Shown here: piece by piece, positions 31,301-45,705 of the stretch
Layout of the letters: each line of letters starts with the position of its first letter
Position numbering within the stretch: the stretch's first letter is position 1
Source: Mactra quadrangularis
Lineage: Eukaryota; Mollusca; Bivalvia; Venerida; Mactridae
DNA length: 64,000 nt
Reading direction: 5' to 3'
Assembly (NCBI GenBank): GCA_025267735.1
Contig: CM046298.1
Span: 40,077,917-40,141,916, forward strand
Position numbers and translations under genes: made by a program
The notes under the pieces: model-generated
What the model saw: the letters and a program-made list of their open reading frames with translations, nothing else
Databases searched by the model: none
Told to the model about the DNA's origin: nothing

Positions 31301-34300
31301 GTAAACTATCACATGATGGACCTGATAGGTTGATTACTTCATCTAATGATTTCAATCTTAAAGGTAAGAATTGACAGCAGCAATGATTTGCTCTAAAGAT
31401 TTTTGTCACTGGTTATGGCTAAATAATGTAATTTTAATGATATCAAAAGTCTGGAATTCTATTTAAATTATAAATGAAAATGTCTACAGGGATGTTCCTA
31501 TGCAGACAAGTCAATGTTTCTATCACACTTGTCCCTTGACATGTAATATTTTTAGCTCAAATATGCTACATTGTACAATTGAGGGCTTGACAGAAAACTG
31601 TCATAACTCTTATCTTCAAATTTTTTCAGGAGAAGCAAAAAACTGTTCTACATTTTTCTCTCATGTTATTCTGTAACTATTTTTATAAGTGGGTAAGAAA
31701 TAACATGTCATGCATAATTACACTGTGCTAAAGAGCCACTAATTTATTGTGAATTTACAAGCTTTTTTTACTTAGAACAGTTTTCCACTGAAATTGGGAG
31801 TTATTCCCAACATGGAACTAAGTAAATTTATGTACTTTCTAAATGGAATATTTTGATGAAATTTGGTAGGAACATGTATTTGGCATTTCTTAAGCCAAAT
31901 TTATCAAAAAGTCATTTTTGAAAAAAAATGTTAGTTACATTTGTACCACTGTTTTCCATCAAGCCCTCAACATGTTACATAGCAAAACTTGATAATCTGG
32001 ATGTCTCAATGCTACAAAAAGTTGATTTTTTTTTAATTTCGCTTGTCTGTGGACAAGTGGAAAATTTAGAATTCCACACTGCTGGTGTATAATAAGAACA
32101 TTTTGCTATTAAGACCATCAATTTTGATGGTCCTAGCTTTTGGAACTTTACTGTTTTATGTATAATATCAATAAAAACATGATGGTTTTAAAACCTGCTC
32201 TGATCAGCAGATCTCAGTCAGGACCCTAACTTAATTATCTCTTGTTGCCATAAAATGACAAGCTGCAAACCCAATGAAAAACTGGTATTACTAATTAATT
32301 GATTTTATTGTATAATTATTTTACAGTATGGGACATTAACAAGATAGGTACAAAACCAGGTGAAACACAGAAAGATTCAACTGGACCTAATATATGTACT
32401 GTTAAACAAAGCTTGAAGGGACACATGGCTGCCATTAACCATATTGCTTTCAATGTAAGTACCGATGCATGTAAACTATGTTTTCTTATTATTGTACAAG
32501 TTGATTTTGTTGGGAGAGTTTGGAGACTGATTGCCAAGGAATATCAAAAATATCGTATACAAGGAATGCTTGCTGCCTCTCATATGTTGAATATACACAG
32601 TTAGTTTACCCGTTACCCTGCATTGATTTTCGCCTGGTATTAGTAATCACCTTCTGTAAGCAGCTTGACTGGCTTCCTCCTGCCAAATGAATACAAGAGC
32701 TGCCCAGCTAGCTCATGTAGTAGCACAAGTCCACTGGTTGAGTTGTTGTAGGTTAGATTACTGGGCAGGGCATACTTTGGTCATGATATAATGTCCTCAG
32801 CCATTCTCTCTCCTACTACTGATTCTATATCATGTAGGGCAGTTGTCTGTCACTGATGAAAATGTAGAATGATGCACTTAGTAAATGGTTAACAGAAAAA
32901 TCCAGAGATGTAGCCTTTCCAGTAATGACAAGTAGGTTGACTGACTGTGATGATATGACCTTGTATAAAAACGTGTTGCCATGTCATCAAACCAAACCAA
33001 AAAAAAATCAGAAAATAACATGAAAATTTGACAAAAACATTTTCTTTTATGTTTTACAATGAAACGTCATGTTATTCCATGAAAATATACGCAGAAAAAG
33101 AACAAACTTTTTTGTAAGATCATTTTTAGCTCGACTTTACGAAGTAATGTAGAGCTCTCCTACTCGCCCCGGCGTCGGCATCCGCGTCCGCGTCCACACT
33201 TCTGATTAAAGTTTTTGTGCAGTAAAATACTTTCTTCTATATCTTTGTTATTTCTTAAGATATTAACTTCAAACTTTAAATATATGTTCCTTACTATCAA
33301 CCACATCTCATGTGACAAGGTCCATAACTCCAAACACATTTTTTGAAGAATTATCTCCCCTTGAACTGATTGAAGTTTTTGTGCACAGATTAAAGTTTTT
33401 GTGCAGTAAAATACTTTCTTCTGTATCGTTGTTATTTCTTAAGATATTAACTTCAAACTTTAAATATATGTTCCTTTCTATTAACCACATCTCATGTGAC
33501 ATGGTCCATAACTCCGAATGCATTTTTTTCAGAATTATCTCCCCTTGAACTTAGAGTTTTCTTTAAAAAATGTTTGTTTTTACTGCAACTGTTTTATTTC
33601 TTTAGGTATTGATTTCAAACTTTGAATATATGTTCCTTATTATCAACCACATCTTATGTGACAAGGTTCATAACTCCGTATACATTATTTTCAAAGTTAT
33701 CCCCCTTGAACTTATAGTTTTCTTTAATAAATATTTGTTTTTACTGCAACTGTTTTATTTCTTTAGGTATTGACTTTAAATATATGTTCCTTATTATCAA
33801 CCACATCTCATGTGACAAGGTTCATAACTCCAAATATATTTTTTTCAGAATTATCTCCCCTTGAACTTAGAGTTTTCATTAAAAAATGTTTGTTTTTACT
33901 GCAACTGTTTTATTTCTTTAGGTATTGATTTCAAACTTTGAATATATGTTCCTTATTATCAACCACATCTCATGTGACAAGGTTCATAACTCCGTATACA
34001 TTATTTTCAAAGTTATCCCCCTTGAACTTATAGTTTTCTTTAATAAATATTTGTTTTTACTGCAACTGTTTTATTTCTTTAGGTATTGACTTTAAATATA
34101 TGTTCCTTATTATCAACCACATCTCATGTGACAAGGTTCATAACTCCAAATATATTTTTTCAGAATTATCTCCCCTTGAACTTAGAGTTTTCTTTAAAAA
34201 ATGTTTGTTTTTACTGCAACTGTTTTATTTCTTCAGGTATTGACTTCAAACTTTAGATATATGTTCCTTATTATCAACCACATCTCATGTGACAAGATTC

Positions 34301-37300
34301 ATAACTCCTTATACATTTTTTTAGAGTTATCCCCCTTGAACTTATAGTTTTCTATTTATTTCTTTTTTTTTCTTTGAATTTGTTAAGGTTATATTTTCAA
34401 ATTTTAAAATATGTATGTTCCTTATCATCAACCACATCTCCTGTGACAAACACTTACTAAGTCGAGCATGCTGTCTCCTCTGACAGCTCTTGTTATTTCA
34501 ACTTGTAAATTCAGAAAATGACATTTTCACTTGCCACAAGTGAAAGTATGCTTTCTGAGCTCACTCGATGAAATAAAAATGGATCTTACACCGTTGACGT
34601 ATATCCTCAATATATTTCAGAATGGCTGTATAGTATCAACATGTGCTGATGGTAGTGTTAAAGTATGGGCCAGTAAAGGTGTAGAAATAACAACATTATA
34701 TGGTCATACACAGAGAGCTAATGGTTGTGATATGTTAGTTAAAATTAGAAATGAGGAACTCAAAGGTAAGTGTGACAATTATTTTGCTACTGTCCATTAT
34801 AAGGAGGAAACCCCTTAGGTTCTTATTTATGTTATTTGTTTGTGGTGTCCCTGTTACATAAAAAGTTTAAAAATTAAAAAAATCCCTTGTTGCTATGTGG
34901 TTGGTATATGTTTTCTGACAGTTGCTGTTCGCGATGTGTTTGCTTACTCATTATTACTTATTGATATATCACGGGTTAGTGGAAAATGGTTGTAACTCAA
35001 TATAAGAAAAGAGTGAGTTACCACTGTTTTGCACTAAACCCACAATATATGTTTTCTATGTACTCTCATGTATTATTCAGCACCATCTAAAAGCTTCTGG
35101 ACCAATGATTTTTTGAGAAAAAAAAATATGCAAAAAATAAATTTAAATCTTATCCAAGATTGGAGATATTAGATGCCTCGAATGTAAGTAGGGAACTCAG
35201 ATGATGTTTCAACTATAGAGTTATCAGCAGTATTGATACCATTTCTCAACTGGGCTTGGAACTAGTTAACTAACTGTATGGTATACATGATAATATATTT
35301 GATATATTTGACAGAACAAGAAGGTATGGATTGGTCTAATGAAGATTCTAATGATGGTACAAGTAGTAAGAATGCAAGTCAACCTAAATTAGAAGATGTT
35401 TTATTAGCTACATGTAGTGATGATGGTACTGTTAGATTATGGTCTCCTTTACAGGTACTTATAGTGTTTTATATTGTATGGTTGGCCTTATGGAACGTCA
35501 TATTTATAGGATTTTGTATTGTATACAGTATGGTTGAAAGTTTTCAGTATTTATACTGATTTCAGTATTTTGAGAATTAATTCACTATGTAAACTATATG
35601 AAATCTGCTTATTTCAGTATTTCAAAAGTAGGGTTTTAGTATTTTCAACATGTTAAACTTTCATCCATGTATACAGTAAGATCGACCTTACAGGAACATC
35701 AAAATTGGTAGTCTTAATTATTATAGCTGAATACAGTAAAAATTCCGAAATCTTGATACCAGAATCGTCCAATAAATGGATGATTTTATAAGTCTCATAT
35801 TTAAAGTTTTTTGAAAATAATCTAAAAAAAAACCATAAACTTATATTTTCGAAAGTTTATCTATGCAGGCTTGAAAAGCACTTGTTGACATGTGGCAATT
35901 TCTCGATTGTGCATTTTGTTGTTCAGATATACACTGGGATCCAAACGATTCTTATTACATGTATTTTTAATGATTTTTGCTCTGATTTTAATGCAGACGT
36001 ATTTTGTTAACTTTTTTTAAATTTTATGTTTATAATACATAAAGAACATAACTGATGTTCATGTTAAAATTTATTTAAGTTGGAAAACTTAAAACTACAT
36101 GTTAAGTATATCATAGTATTCTTCAAAAAGATCAACATTTGATATGTGTTATGAAACTTTTTGACACTAGTAGTGTAATTTGTAAACTTAAATTTTAATT
36201 TGTTCAGTATGTGATCAACAATTGTCTTTTTATTTCAGGCTAATGAACTAGCCAGTCTTACAGGACATTCAGATAAAGTATTATCAGTTGCTAGTAACAA
36301 CCAGGGTAATTTATGTACAACATCATTAGATAAAACTATAAAACTTTGGTCATGTGATCAAGATACTAATAAATTGATAGATCAACATAACGCTCCTGTA
36401 ACTTTTGTGTCTAGTAGAATGATAAATGATACAGCTTATGTTCTCACTGGAAGCAGGTTTGTTTATTATTGGATTATAATAATTTTTCAGTGTTTCGTTT
36501 GGGGGTCTCAGGTGACTTCCATGTTCAAAAATGGGGGTTAAATGGAAATATTTTGGGGTCAGAACTTGTCCGTTATTTGATCAATTTTAGAATGATTCTA
36601 GAAAAATTATTATTAAAGTTTATAAGTTTTAGTAAATTTAGTAGATAAAAATACACTCATGTGTAGAATTCTGGAAATGCATGTATGTTCCAATAATTTT
36701 AAATTTTATTTTAATGTTTGAACTGAAGAATTATGGTATTTTTTTAGTACATTGAAAGACTACTTATTTTGAATCAATTTGTACACATTCATTTCAAGCT
36801 TTTAAAGTTCATAAATATTCAAGCCATACTTTATGCAGTGATATCATAAAAAAGAACAATTTACTGATTCCAGGAATTGAAATAGATTTTTTATTGAAAT
36901 ATTGCATCAAAGCCATTAATCAGACAGTGTTCAATCTAGAGTGTGCCTTTGGCCCCTTATAAATGTAATTGGGGCTACAACTCTTGACTATTGGGTCCAT
37001 GTGAGAGCATTTGCCAAAAATATGGCTACATTGTATGCCATGCATTTGGAAATTTTCTTCCTTTTATTTTGGGTAAGGAGGATCCCTCAAGATTTGACTC
37101 TGGTCTTTTAAACTTATGTCCCCGAAGTTTCACATTAGGCCCCTTATTTTAAAATAAATGGACCCAACAATCCCCCTGTCCAACCATTCTTGATTCAAGT
37201 CTGATCCGACAATTATGACTGTCTTAATTGTGTTATTACTTATACATATGATTTTTTTTCTAACAGAGATGGTACTATCAAACTATGGAGGATGTGTATC

Positions 37301-40300
37301 AATACATCTCTACCTACATGTCTACTCACGCTACAGGTTTGTTACAAACATGTTTGTTTTCTATTATGGTTGCATATTTCTGCCTCCATATATACACATA
37401 AGTAACCTGTTTAGAGATAAGTTAGCAATATTTCAAAAATGGCCCATGGCCCAAATTCACAAAAAAAGTTTACATTCCTCTTGATCATGATTTTTAATTG
37501 ATTTAAGTTTTGAATAATTACCTTTCGTTTTTCACAATTTTGGAAGGTATTTGTGTACAATTGACAATTTGAAGCAAACTCCCCACAGTGGTTATCTCCC
37601 TTTATCAAATCAATAATCACTGCCACCACAAGTAAATTTGTCCCTCAGAGAGCCGAAAAACTTTTTTCATCTTTTCTTTTAAATTTCAATATTTTCATTA
37701 AATTTAGTCTTATTTAAGTAAAATTTGATGTTCAAAGTACATAAAGGGAAAAAATAAATAGTATGAATAAATAATTTGTAAAAAAAAACCAAGATGAATT
37801 TTAACCCCGACACCGGTACCTAAAGTGCGTAAAAATGCATGTATAGCAAAATGTTGCGCAAAGTAAATATTTAATGGATAATTGTACTTATATTAGTCAA
37901 TTAATATATAAATGTTATATTATTTAGTATCATATATATATATAATTTTATCATAAAAACTTCAGATTTCTCTCCAAAAGCATCATATAAGTAGCGTGAG
38001 GTGGACCAAGGACCCTATTGGGTGGACAACACATTCACAAATTAAACATTTTTGTACATAATGATATATTTCTATTTAATTTATCTTATTTCTTTGGCAG
38101 TACTTGCAAATTAACCACATTTTTTATCATTCAATGTTATTTTTCACTACATTACTCCTAACGTATTTTAGGCTTACTTTTATTGCTCGTTTAAATTTAA
38201 ATATTATAGTCATATGGTACTACCTACGTCACTTGAATCATATGAAGGCAGTGGTTAAAGTAGCAACATGTGACATAATCGCTGTAAGGAGTTTGCATTT
38301 GAAGGGTAGAGGATGATGCAAAAAATCTAAATATAGACACTGTATAGAATATTCTCTTCTATATGAAACAAAAGATTATCGTTATATTATTTTGTTATTT
38401 AGGTACATAGTAATGCAGTGACATGTGGAGCTTGGATGAATAATGATACTATTATAACTGGATCTGAAGATTCTTCTTTATGTTTGTGGAAATTAAAGAT
38501 GAAAGAAAACAACACAGCAAGGTAGTCTTAAGTTTTTTTTATGCTTTTCTGAATAATAGATGTTTTTCATATTGTGATGGGGCATGTAAAACAAATTTCC
38601 TTGGAGGGTCCTACCCAATATATTTAGTGAAGTCTGAACACAAGCCCTCCTTGAAGGAAATGAGCACTTATAATATCTTTTTTCCTTTATAACTTAGGCC
38701 ATTAATAGACCTCTTCTCATCTGAAATGTCTATGCAATCATGCAGTTTTTCTCAAATTTGAAATTAACCTTGAACTTTTCTTCCCTAATCAATAAAATTG
38801 CAATTTTCGAAAAGAAATGTATTTAATTTATTGTTTTAAAAGTCATATAGGAAGCATATACATGTATATCTGTGTCCTCGTAAAAACAACTCTCTTACTT
38901 AAAATTAGATTAATCCCGAAGTTGTATTAGATATATTGTACTGTAAAGTTCTATTGTTTAAACCATCTAAACTGATGATTTAAATAGTGGACCTTTATTT
39001 TCTTGAATTAATCATGTGGAATTGCTCTTTATAGCAGAATTTCACAGTTCTTGTTTGATATGAAATACTCTTACTATTCACCCAACTTCAAGTGTTTCTT
39101 GTATCTATCAATCTCACTGAAAGTCATTTGCTGCCCTTTGTGCAGCTTGCAAATTTGCACAACAGTATTATACCATTCTTGCAGGTACCCATTTACACCT
39201 GGGTAGAGTGAAGCTATCATAGGTTGATTTCTTGCTCAAGGAAACAAGCAGTGCCCCTAGTGGGGTTTGAACCCAAGACCTCACCATCCCGAAAAATGGG
39301 TTCTACCACTGGACTACTTCCCCTTCTTATATTTCATAATTTTACTATTACAGTATAGAACGTGTGAAGCAACATAAAACTTGCTCTCCTATAACAAGCC
39401 TTGACACTAATGGTGAATATATATTTGTAAGTGAATGGAATGGACGAGTTACAGTATGGAGTACAAACAAGAAATTAGGACAATGGCAGTCAGATTGCAA
39501 GTATGTATCTCTTCTGTTTATTTTACTAACAGGTGTTATTGACTGGCCAGATAATGAAAAGAAATGAATGGTGTGGATTTCTAAACTATTGTCACTAAAG
39601 GACATTGCATACAATTAGGAACAACGAAAGTTATTGAGTTTTGACATTGATTGTCTGTTAGAACTCTGATTCGGCTTTTTTGCATCTCAAACATTCAAAA
39701 CTGTCATTTTTACAAAAACCTGATGGTAGAGGCCTGACTCTGGTGTTTGAAGTTGTTCTATAAGAGGGAGGCACATAGTCTCTCAGTAATATTAAATTGT
39801 TATTGTTCTAAAATAAGGTGTAAGCAAACAAGAACAGCAATTGTCAAAGAAAAACCCACAGATCTACCACACTTCCAAAAAGCAAAGAGGTCATGATTCT
39901 TAGATTTTTGGACTATTGTTATAAAAGTGACGACAGAACAAAAAGTGACAATACTTATTATACCCCCCCCCCCTCAAAATTTCTTTTTTTTAAATTGGGG
40001 GGTTACATAGGAGTCAGCCTGTCAGTAGGTTGGCTGGTCTGTAGTTTTTCCTTCTCCACTTAATTTGTCACCACCTATTTTACAGACATATACTGATATT
40101 ATGCAGACGTGTGTATATCCTATTTTGGTTATGGCCAATTAATTTTTTTTTGCTGAATTATGGCTCTTTGATGAAAAATCTTGTCCGCTCATTTTCTCAG
40201 CACCCAGTTTTTCACAAAAACTTGATCGGGGGTAATTTATCACATTCAGTCATAGGTCTAGTTGTTATTTTTCTGAAGGTATAAATTAAATGCATACATG

Positions 40301-42607
40301 TGTATATGTTGATGTATTTCAGTTATACTAATTGGATATTGAAGGTTCGTTGTGTAGGTTCTGGTTTATTTGTATTAACTACAATGAATGGTTATATTTG
40401 TGAAATGGAGATTGTAAGTACATTAACATTCTTATGTCTTTATTTTATATGGACTTTAGACCTTAATAAACTCTGTTGGACTGTCATGCAGAAGTATCAA
40501 ATCAAAAGGCCAAGTTATAAGCTCAGCTTACTACTCACCGTGCCCACCTGGCTAGATCAGTAAGTAAAATGCAAGTCTACTGACTAAAAAAGTTTGTTGG
40601 TTTGATTGTCAGATGAGGCATACTTTCATGGAGTTATATCTTAAAAATAGTTTATACGGCCATTTTCTTCATCCTACCACTGTTTCTTAATCATGTAGGG
40701 TAGTTGTCAGTCTCTGACCGAAGCATGTGTCTAATCATTGGTTAACTGCTAAATATGATATTTAGGCTTTCAGGGAACAATGAGTTGGTTGACGGACCAC
40801 CATGATATGACTATACAGTGTTTTACAAAAGTTTCAAACACAATAAAAAGAAACTAATGACAGTACCTGTCATCATGGCCACTGACTAGAGCATATGAAC
40901 ATACAAAAATGAATGAGAAATTTTAATGGTATGTATGTTTTACAGAAGAAACTTCAGAAGAGCAAAGTAGACATACAAGCATCAGATATCTATAGAGTGA
41001 CAGGACCTACAGATGATGGTGATGTACCTGAATCTAAACAACAAGAGAATTGGTTACTTGATGTTTTACCTAACAACAATGGTAGAACTCTTGGTGTTGA
41101 TTCTAGTGGTCAGATCTTAAAGGGTGATGGTAAATTTACTGCTGAAAAGGTATGTATAGCTTTTATAGTGTACGTTTTACATTAGGGTAATCAACATAAT
41201 CTTAATTGAAAGAACCCAGGTGCGTAGCACATTTTGTAGTACACAGGGATTTAGAATGTTATTTTCCAAAGGGTGTATGTGTTCCAATCCAAGTCAAGAT
41301 GGTTATACCTATCAGTGGAAATTTAACGATTATGTCAATTTTCTTTCACTTATTAAGTATATGGAGAATTTGCCAGTCTTATTGAAGGGTAGGTGAATAC
41401 TGATTATGGACAAGTGTTCAGAAAGCTAGGTTTGGTGTACTGGCCATCATGAAATGACCATAGTTGTGTTAATATGGCATACAACCAAAGTGCATTAAAA
41501 TGCAGAATTTTATGTTTTTATTGGTGTTTTATGAAATTATACCATGTTTCACCATAAAGCATAAACTATGACGAAAAGTAATTCAAAAATGTTAACTGTT
41601 AGGAGATATATTAAATTCAAGGTCCAGTTGATACTTATAACATATATTTTATTTTACAGATACATTCTGCTGAAGTAACTTGTATTGTTTCTAATACAAG
41701 ATTTATCTTTACTGGATCTAGAGATAAAACAATCAAAGTATGGGATCAAAATATGAAACAGGTATAGTACTCTTCAGACTCTATTGCTTGATAATGTGGC
41801 TTTGAAGGCTTGTAGTAGGACTACAAAATGCTTTATCATATTACTGTTATTTAAGTATTATGAATCTCACTGCTCCCAGTCAAACATATTTTACATCTGA
41901 TCTTAACCAGTCTATGATCATTGAACTGAATGAGTTGTAAAGTAATTGATTTTTACAGTTCAAGTTGAAGCATGCTCTTTGCTTTGACTGTACAACTACA
42001 TGTATTACTGTTTGTTTGTTGGCTGTTGTTATTTATCTATTAATCTCCGTGGGTATCTTTTACTTAGTTTATGTGCAGCCCACAAGTTATTCAATGTACC
42101 ACCCTCGGAGGTATCCAGTTACGTATGAATGTTGTGAAGCAATCACTGATAAATTCCTTGCTCAATGAAATAAAAGCCCCCCCCCCCCCTGAAGGGCTGT
42201 GAATGCTGGACCACTGTGTCCCTATGTCTGACCTATCACTCGACCACTATTCCTGTACATGAAGTGTTTGTAATTGTTAGATTATCTTATGAATTTGTGT
42301 TAAGGGAGAAAACATTTGTAAATGTAAACAGCAACCTATACATTTTAAAATTTATGACAATAATAAAACCATATAATATAATAGTATTTATTTTTCAAAA
42401 GTGAATGCTGATGACACTAAAATATTGATAAAAAACCAAGTACATAATATTCTATTATTTATTATTTATTCACAGGTTGGTCAGTTTTTCTGTATATCAC
42501 CAGTAACTTCAATGTCTATACTTGATACATCAACTACTACAAGTACATCTATTGTATATGGTGATGAATTGGGATTTGTTAACTTCCTTAGGTGGAAAAC
42601 AGAATAA
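28370..42607 (+). CDS. TEP1: TEP1 orthologue, exon block B (15 exons, to stop codon)
   Basis: Exons: 28370-28476, 29192-29340, 30372-30492, 31204-31363, 32327-32454, 34621-34765, 35315-35454, 36239-36456, 37267-37336, 38403-38521, 39354-39500, 40323-40413, 40946-41149, 41660-41761, 42476-42607 (TAA). With block A the exons sum to 3171 nt, an exact multiple of three. WD blades are plain: SIRIWDI, DGSVKVWA, DGTVRLWS, DKTIKLWS, DGTIKLWR, DKTIKVWD. The last two exons (KIHSAEVTC, then DKTIKVWD, then GDELGFVNFLRW) match the ending of vertebrate TEP1 in order and spacing, where the final blade also ends in a GD..G.V.FL.W pattern. A low-complexity acidic/serine insert sits at about 35330-35390. No in-frame stop or frameshift is seen, so the gene appears functional despite its intronic Polinton. 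Other NACHT-WD40 proteins are possible but fit the C-terminus less well. Confidence 0.9.
30562..30793. repeat. Dispersed repeat, copy 1 (TEP1 intron)
   Basis: Shares CTGTAAACAG, CCTGTAGACC, GTAGCTTTCATCCAGATGAA, TTTTTAGAC and CTGTGATTG in order with 51178-51405. Type not known. Confidence 0.5.
33120..34480. repeat. Intronic minisatellite, about 8 units of 154-184 bp
   Basis: TATCAACCACATCTCATGTG recurs at about 33295, 33479, 33641, 33795, 33957, 34111, 34272 and 34426. From 33641 on, spacing alternates 154 and about 162, so the recent amplification unit is a dimer of about 316 bp. It begins with a GC-rich AGCTCGACTT...CCCCGGCGTCGGC head at 33127, common in mollusc genomes, and ends with a matching inverted TCGAGCATGCTG block at about 34462. 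Lies in the TEP1 intron before the exon at 34621. Confidence 0.85.
39259..39323 (-). repeat. tRNA-like SINE head
   Basis: On the minus strand, GTCCAGTGGTAGAACCC (box A-like) and GGGTTCAAACCCCAC (box B-like) sit at tRNA spacing. Related box B fragments are at 59916-59963 and 63056-63110. No complete cloverleaf, so probably a SINE rather than a working tRNA gene. Confidence 0.45.
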
Positions 42608-44520
42608 GAATTGATAGAGAGAACATTTATCATTTGATTGGTCAATGCAGATTTAAAATGAACCAATCAAATCACTTGAAGAAGTTATACTCAATTGTGA
42701 TTGGTCAATCAATATGAAATCTTATTAGTTCAACCAATCGGATCGCTTTATCAGGTTATAATGGCTTTGTGGTTGATCAATAAAGATCGTTACATCTTAT
42801 GGTTTGAATGGTTTTTAAAAGCTTAACTGCTTGAAAATTCCATAAGTCTGAATAATGTTGTAGAAAAATGATATTAAGAAAAGCTTTCTGTGATGTTAAA
42901 AAATAAGGGTTAATATACTGCATATGAAAAATATAAAAAAAGAAAAAAAGATGTGTGTGATTCTGTATAAATGAGGTATGCATGAGTGAATAACTGACAT
43001 TATATGCTATAGTTTTATCATTGATATACAAATGTATACATCTACATGTTTATTGTTTGCTGTGGTTTCATCTTAATAGATAGCCATGTGATCACTTTAT
43101 GTAAACTTGGCTTGTTGATTTGTTAACACCCTTTCAGTTCATTTTATATCTAAATCTCTTTGATACACTATTACAGTAACTTAAATTTAAGCCTGGTAAA
43201 AATTTAAGGTGATGTAGTATGCTGTTGTAATTTAGAAACTGATTTATTGCTTATGTAAAAATTAATACAAAGATACCAATTGACACTATGTACATGTATG
43301 TGATAGATAAATTATATACTATTGTTGTTTTGTTATTAAACTGAAACTATGTGTTATATTTTATGTACTTCATTTGTAAAATACTATTAAGTTATGCCTG
43401 TATATTTGTGTACATAGTAAATATATTATACATTTTGGGTAGTAAGTATGTGATTTTTTGGTTATATTTAAGTTTAAACGAGTGTGATATAGCACAAACT
43501 TGTATATTTTTGTAGAGCTGTGAGGATGGTGTTTTAAAGTTTGCCTGTGATATATTTAGTATACAAGTATATGAATATAAGTGCTGATTGTTTTTTGTGC
43601 GATGTAATATATAGGCTGTTTATAGTTACTTTTTTTATTTCTTTTTGACATATATGTTAAGTTAAAGTATGTCTGCTTGTTTTATATTTATAGTTAAAGC
43701 TATGATGACAATTTTTCTGACCATCTGTTTTGTGTAGCTGTATGTGTTTATCTTTATGTTGTCATTTATGACTATTGATGAATGTTAAGTAATGTATACT
43801 TATTAAGAAGTCTAACTTAAGTCAGTTAAGTATTCATGGATTTGAAACGTCAGCATATCTTGTGCTGTGCTGCCATTTAAAAAAATTTCAAAATCTGCTT
43901 ACCTCATAGTCCTTATTTCCTTAGGACACACCAGTCTTTAATATTGTGATACTTTTTTGTAGAGTAAGTTGAACTCTCTATCTTTGGACCATATGTTTTA
44001 TGTATTTGTCCCATTTTCTTCTATTTGATTTTCTATTTTACTTACAGTCATATCTTGTTATGTTGTGATGATCATATGTACCTCAAAGTTTTCACATTTT
44101 TCATAATCTTTATAATGTATGTGATAATGTTCAAGGCAATTATATTATTATTACTTTTTTGTATAGAATACATGTAAATATTATATTATATAGGCATGGA
44201 CTCTTATTATGTTTTTTGTATATACTTGTGTGTGTCATGCTAGTGTCATGTTCTTTTCCATTATTTATATATGTCTAGTTTAAGGTAATATTCTATCTAA
44301 TGATTCAGCAAAATGAAGAAATATTGTATTGTATTATTCCACATATATCATGTATATATATATATTAATATTTTATATTATAAATTGTGCATTATAAATT
44401 CTTAAATTGTAAATATTCAAGTCCAGTCATATTATTGCACTGTAGTGCTCATTTTTGTAGCATTTTTTTATAAGTTTATAACATTATCAAATTATTAAAG
44501 TAACATTACAAAGTAATATT
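42608..44520 (+). other. TEP1 3' UTR and AT-rich downstream sequence
   Basis: No coding sequence is seen after the TEP1 stop. An AATAAA at 42779-42784 lies about 170 nt after the stop and is the nearest candidate polyadenylation signal. A long T/A-rich stretch continues to an ATTAAA near 44496, so a longer 3' UTR is possible. The end cannot be fixed from sequence alone. Confidence 0.4.
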
Positions 44521-45234
44521 TTCCTTCTTTAGACTGAATACAATTAAAGTATAACAGATGTCTTCTATAAATTAATGTTAGTCAGTTTTGTTTTTTATTA
44601 ACCTACTTTTTAAAGCTCATCAATATTGGTTAGTTTTTTTATGACACTCATTTATTACTGTGTGTTTTTCAATGGGACTTTAATATCCCCATTAGCAGTT
44701 TATTTCACTTGATCAGTGATGCAATATTTGATTGATAGGTCAGGTGATGTTTTGTTTTCTCCTAGTAATTTTTGTCTCACTTTGTAGCGTAGAAAAGTAC
44801 CATTGTAGCGTAAAGAAGTAAGACGAACTAATCCATTAAATAAAAGTTCATTAATGTCACCTCTTTTAGCCTTGAAAAGTACCATAAAAATTCCATAAAA
44901 TGAAAGTTAATTTATTATCATTTGTTTAAATGATCTATTGTCTTTATTGTGTTGAGAAAGTCAAGGTGAGAGGTCCTATTTATGGACGCATCATTCTTAT
45001 TTATGTACTCCAACCCTTAATAAATTATGTTAATAATGTACTATTTTGCTGACAAAATATGTGGACATTAGATGTCATCATGTATGTTGTTCTACATTTT
45101 TATGGGTTATAACTAGAGTAAAACCTCATTATCATAATAGGATAATTTTGAAAAAAAATAGATGACTGAAGTGTTTAAATAATCATTCAAAGTTTCTTGC
45201 TAACAAATAAAGTTTTTTGTTGTTGATATTTTTG
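44521..45234. other. Intergenic, AT-rich
   Basis: No gene, and nothing distinct apart from AT-rich sequence. Confidence 0.4.
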
Positions 45235-45705
45235 AATAGCATATTGGTGTCTGTAATTGTGTTAGCCAAATAAATTCTACTCATTTTAAGTCAAAGAGGC
45301 CTATATATTGTAAGAATTATGAAATAAAAAGTCACAAAAAATGCACTTACATCATCTTTACCTTTATTAAGTGGGTTATTGTTGTTTATTTTCATAAAAT
45401 CACCATCTCTTACAGCTGTTAGTTAATTTGCTTTAAACATTTTAATATTCAGAACACTGTTGTTCTGTTTCCGAAATGTTTTTATATATCTAGTTAATTT
45501 GCTATAATTTTTTCATAAGCAGAACGCTGTTGTTCTGTTTCCGAAATGTTTCTATATATTTAGTTAATTTGCTATAAATTTTTCATAATCAGAAACACTG
45601 TTGTTCTGTTTCCGAAATGTTTCTATATATTTAGTTAATTTGCTATAAATGTTTCATAATCAGAACACTGTTGTTCTGTTTCTGAAATGATTCTATATAT
45701 GTAAT
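45235..45705. repeat. MITE family Z fragment with 70-bp tandem expansion
   Basis: GTGTCTGTAATTGTG at 45248 and AAAAAGTCACAAAAAATGCA match the inside of the MITE at 50608-50959. From 45416 a unit of 70-71 bp (AGTTAATTTGCTATAA, CAGAACACTGTTGTTCTG) is repeated four times (45421, 45492, 45562, 45633). Confidence 0.65.

Noticed and set aside
39259..39323. Functional tRNA gene
   Set aside because: Box A and B are present but there is no consistent acceptor stem or anticodon arm; SINE-like relatives occur nearby.
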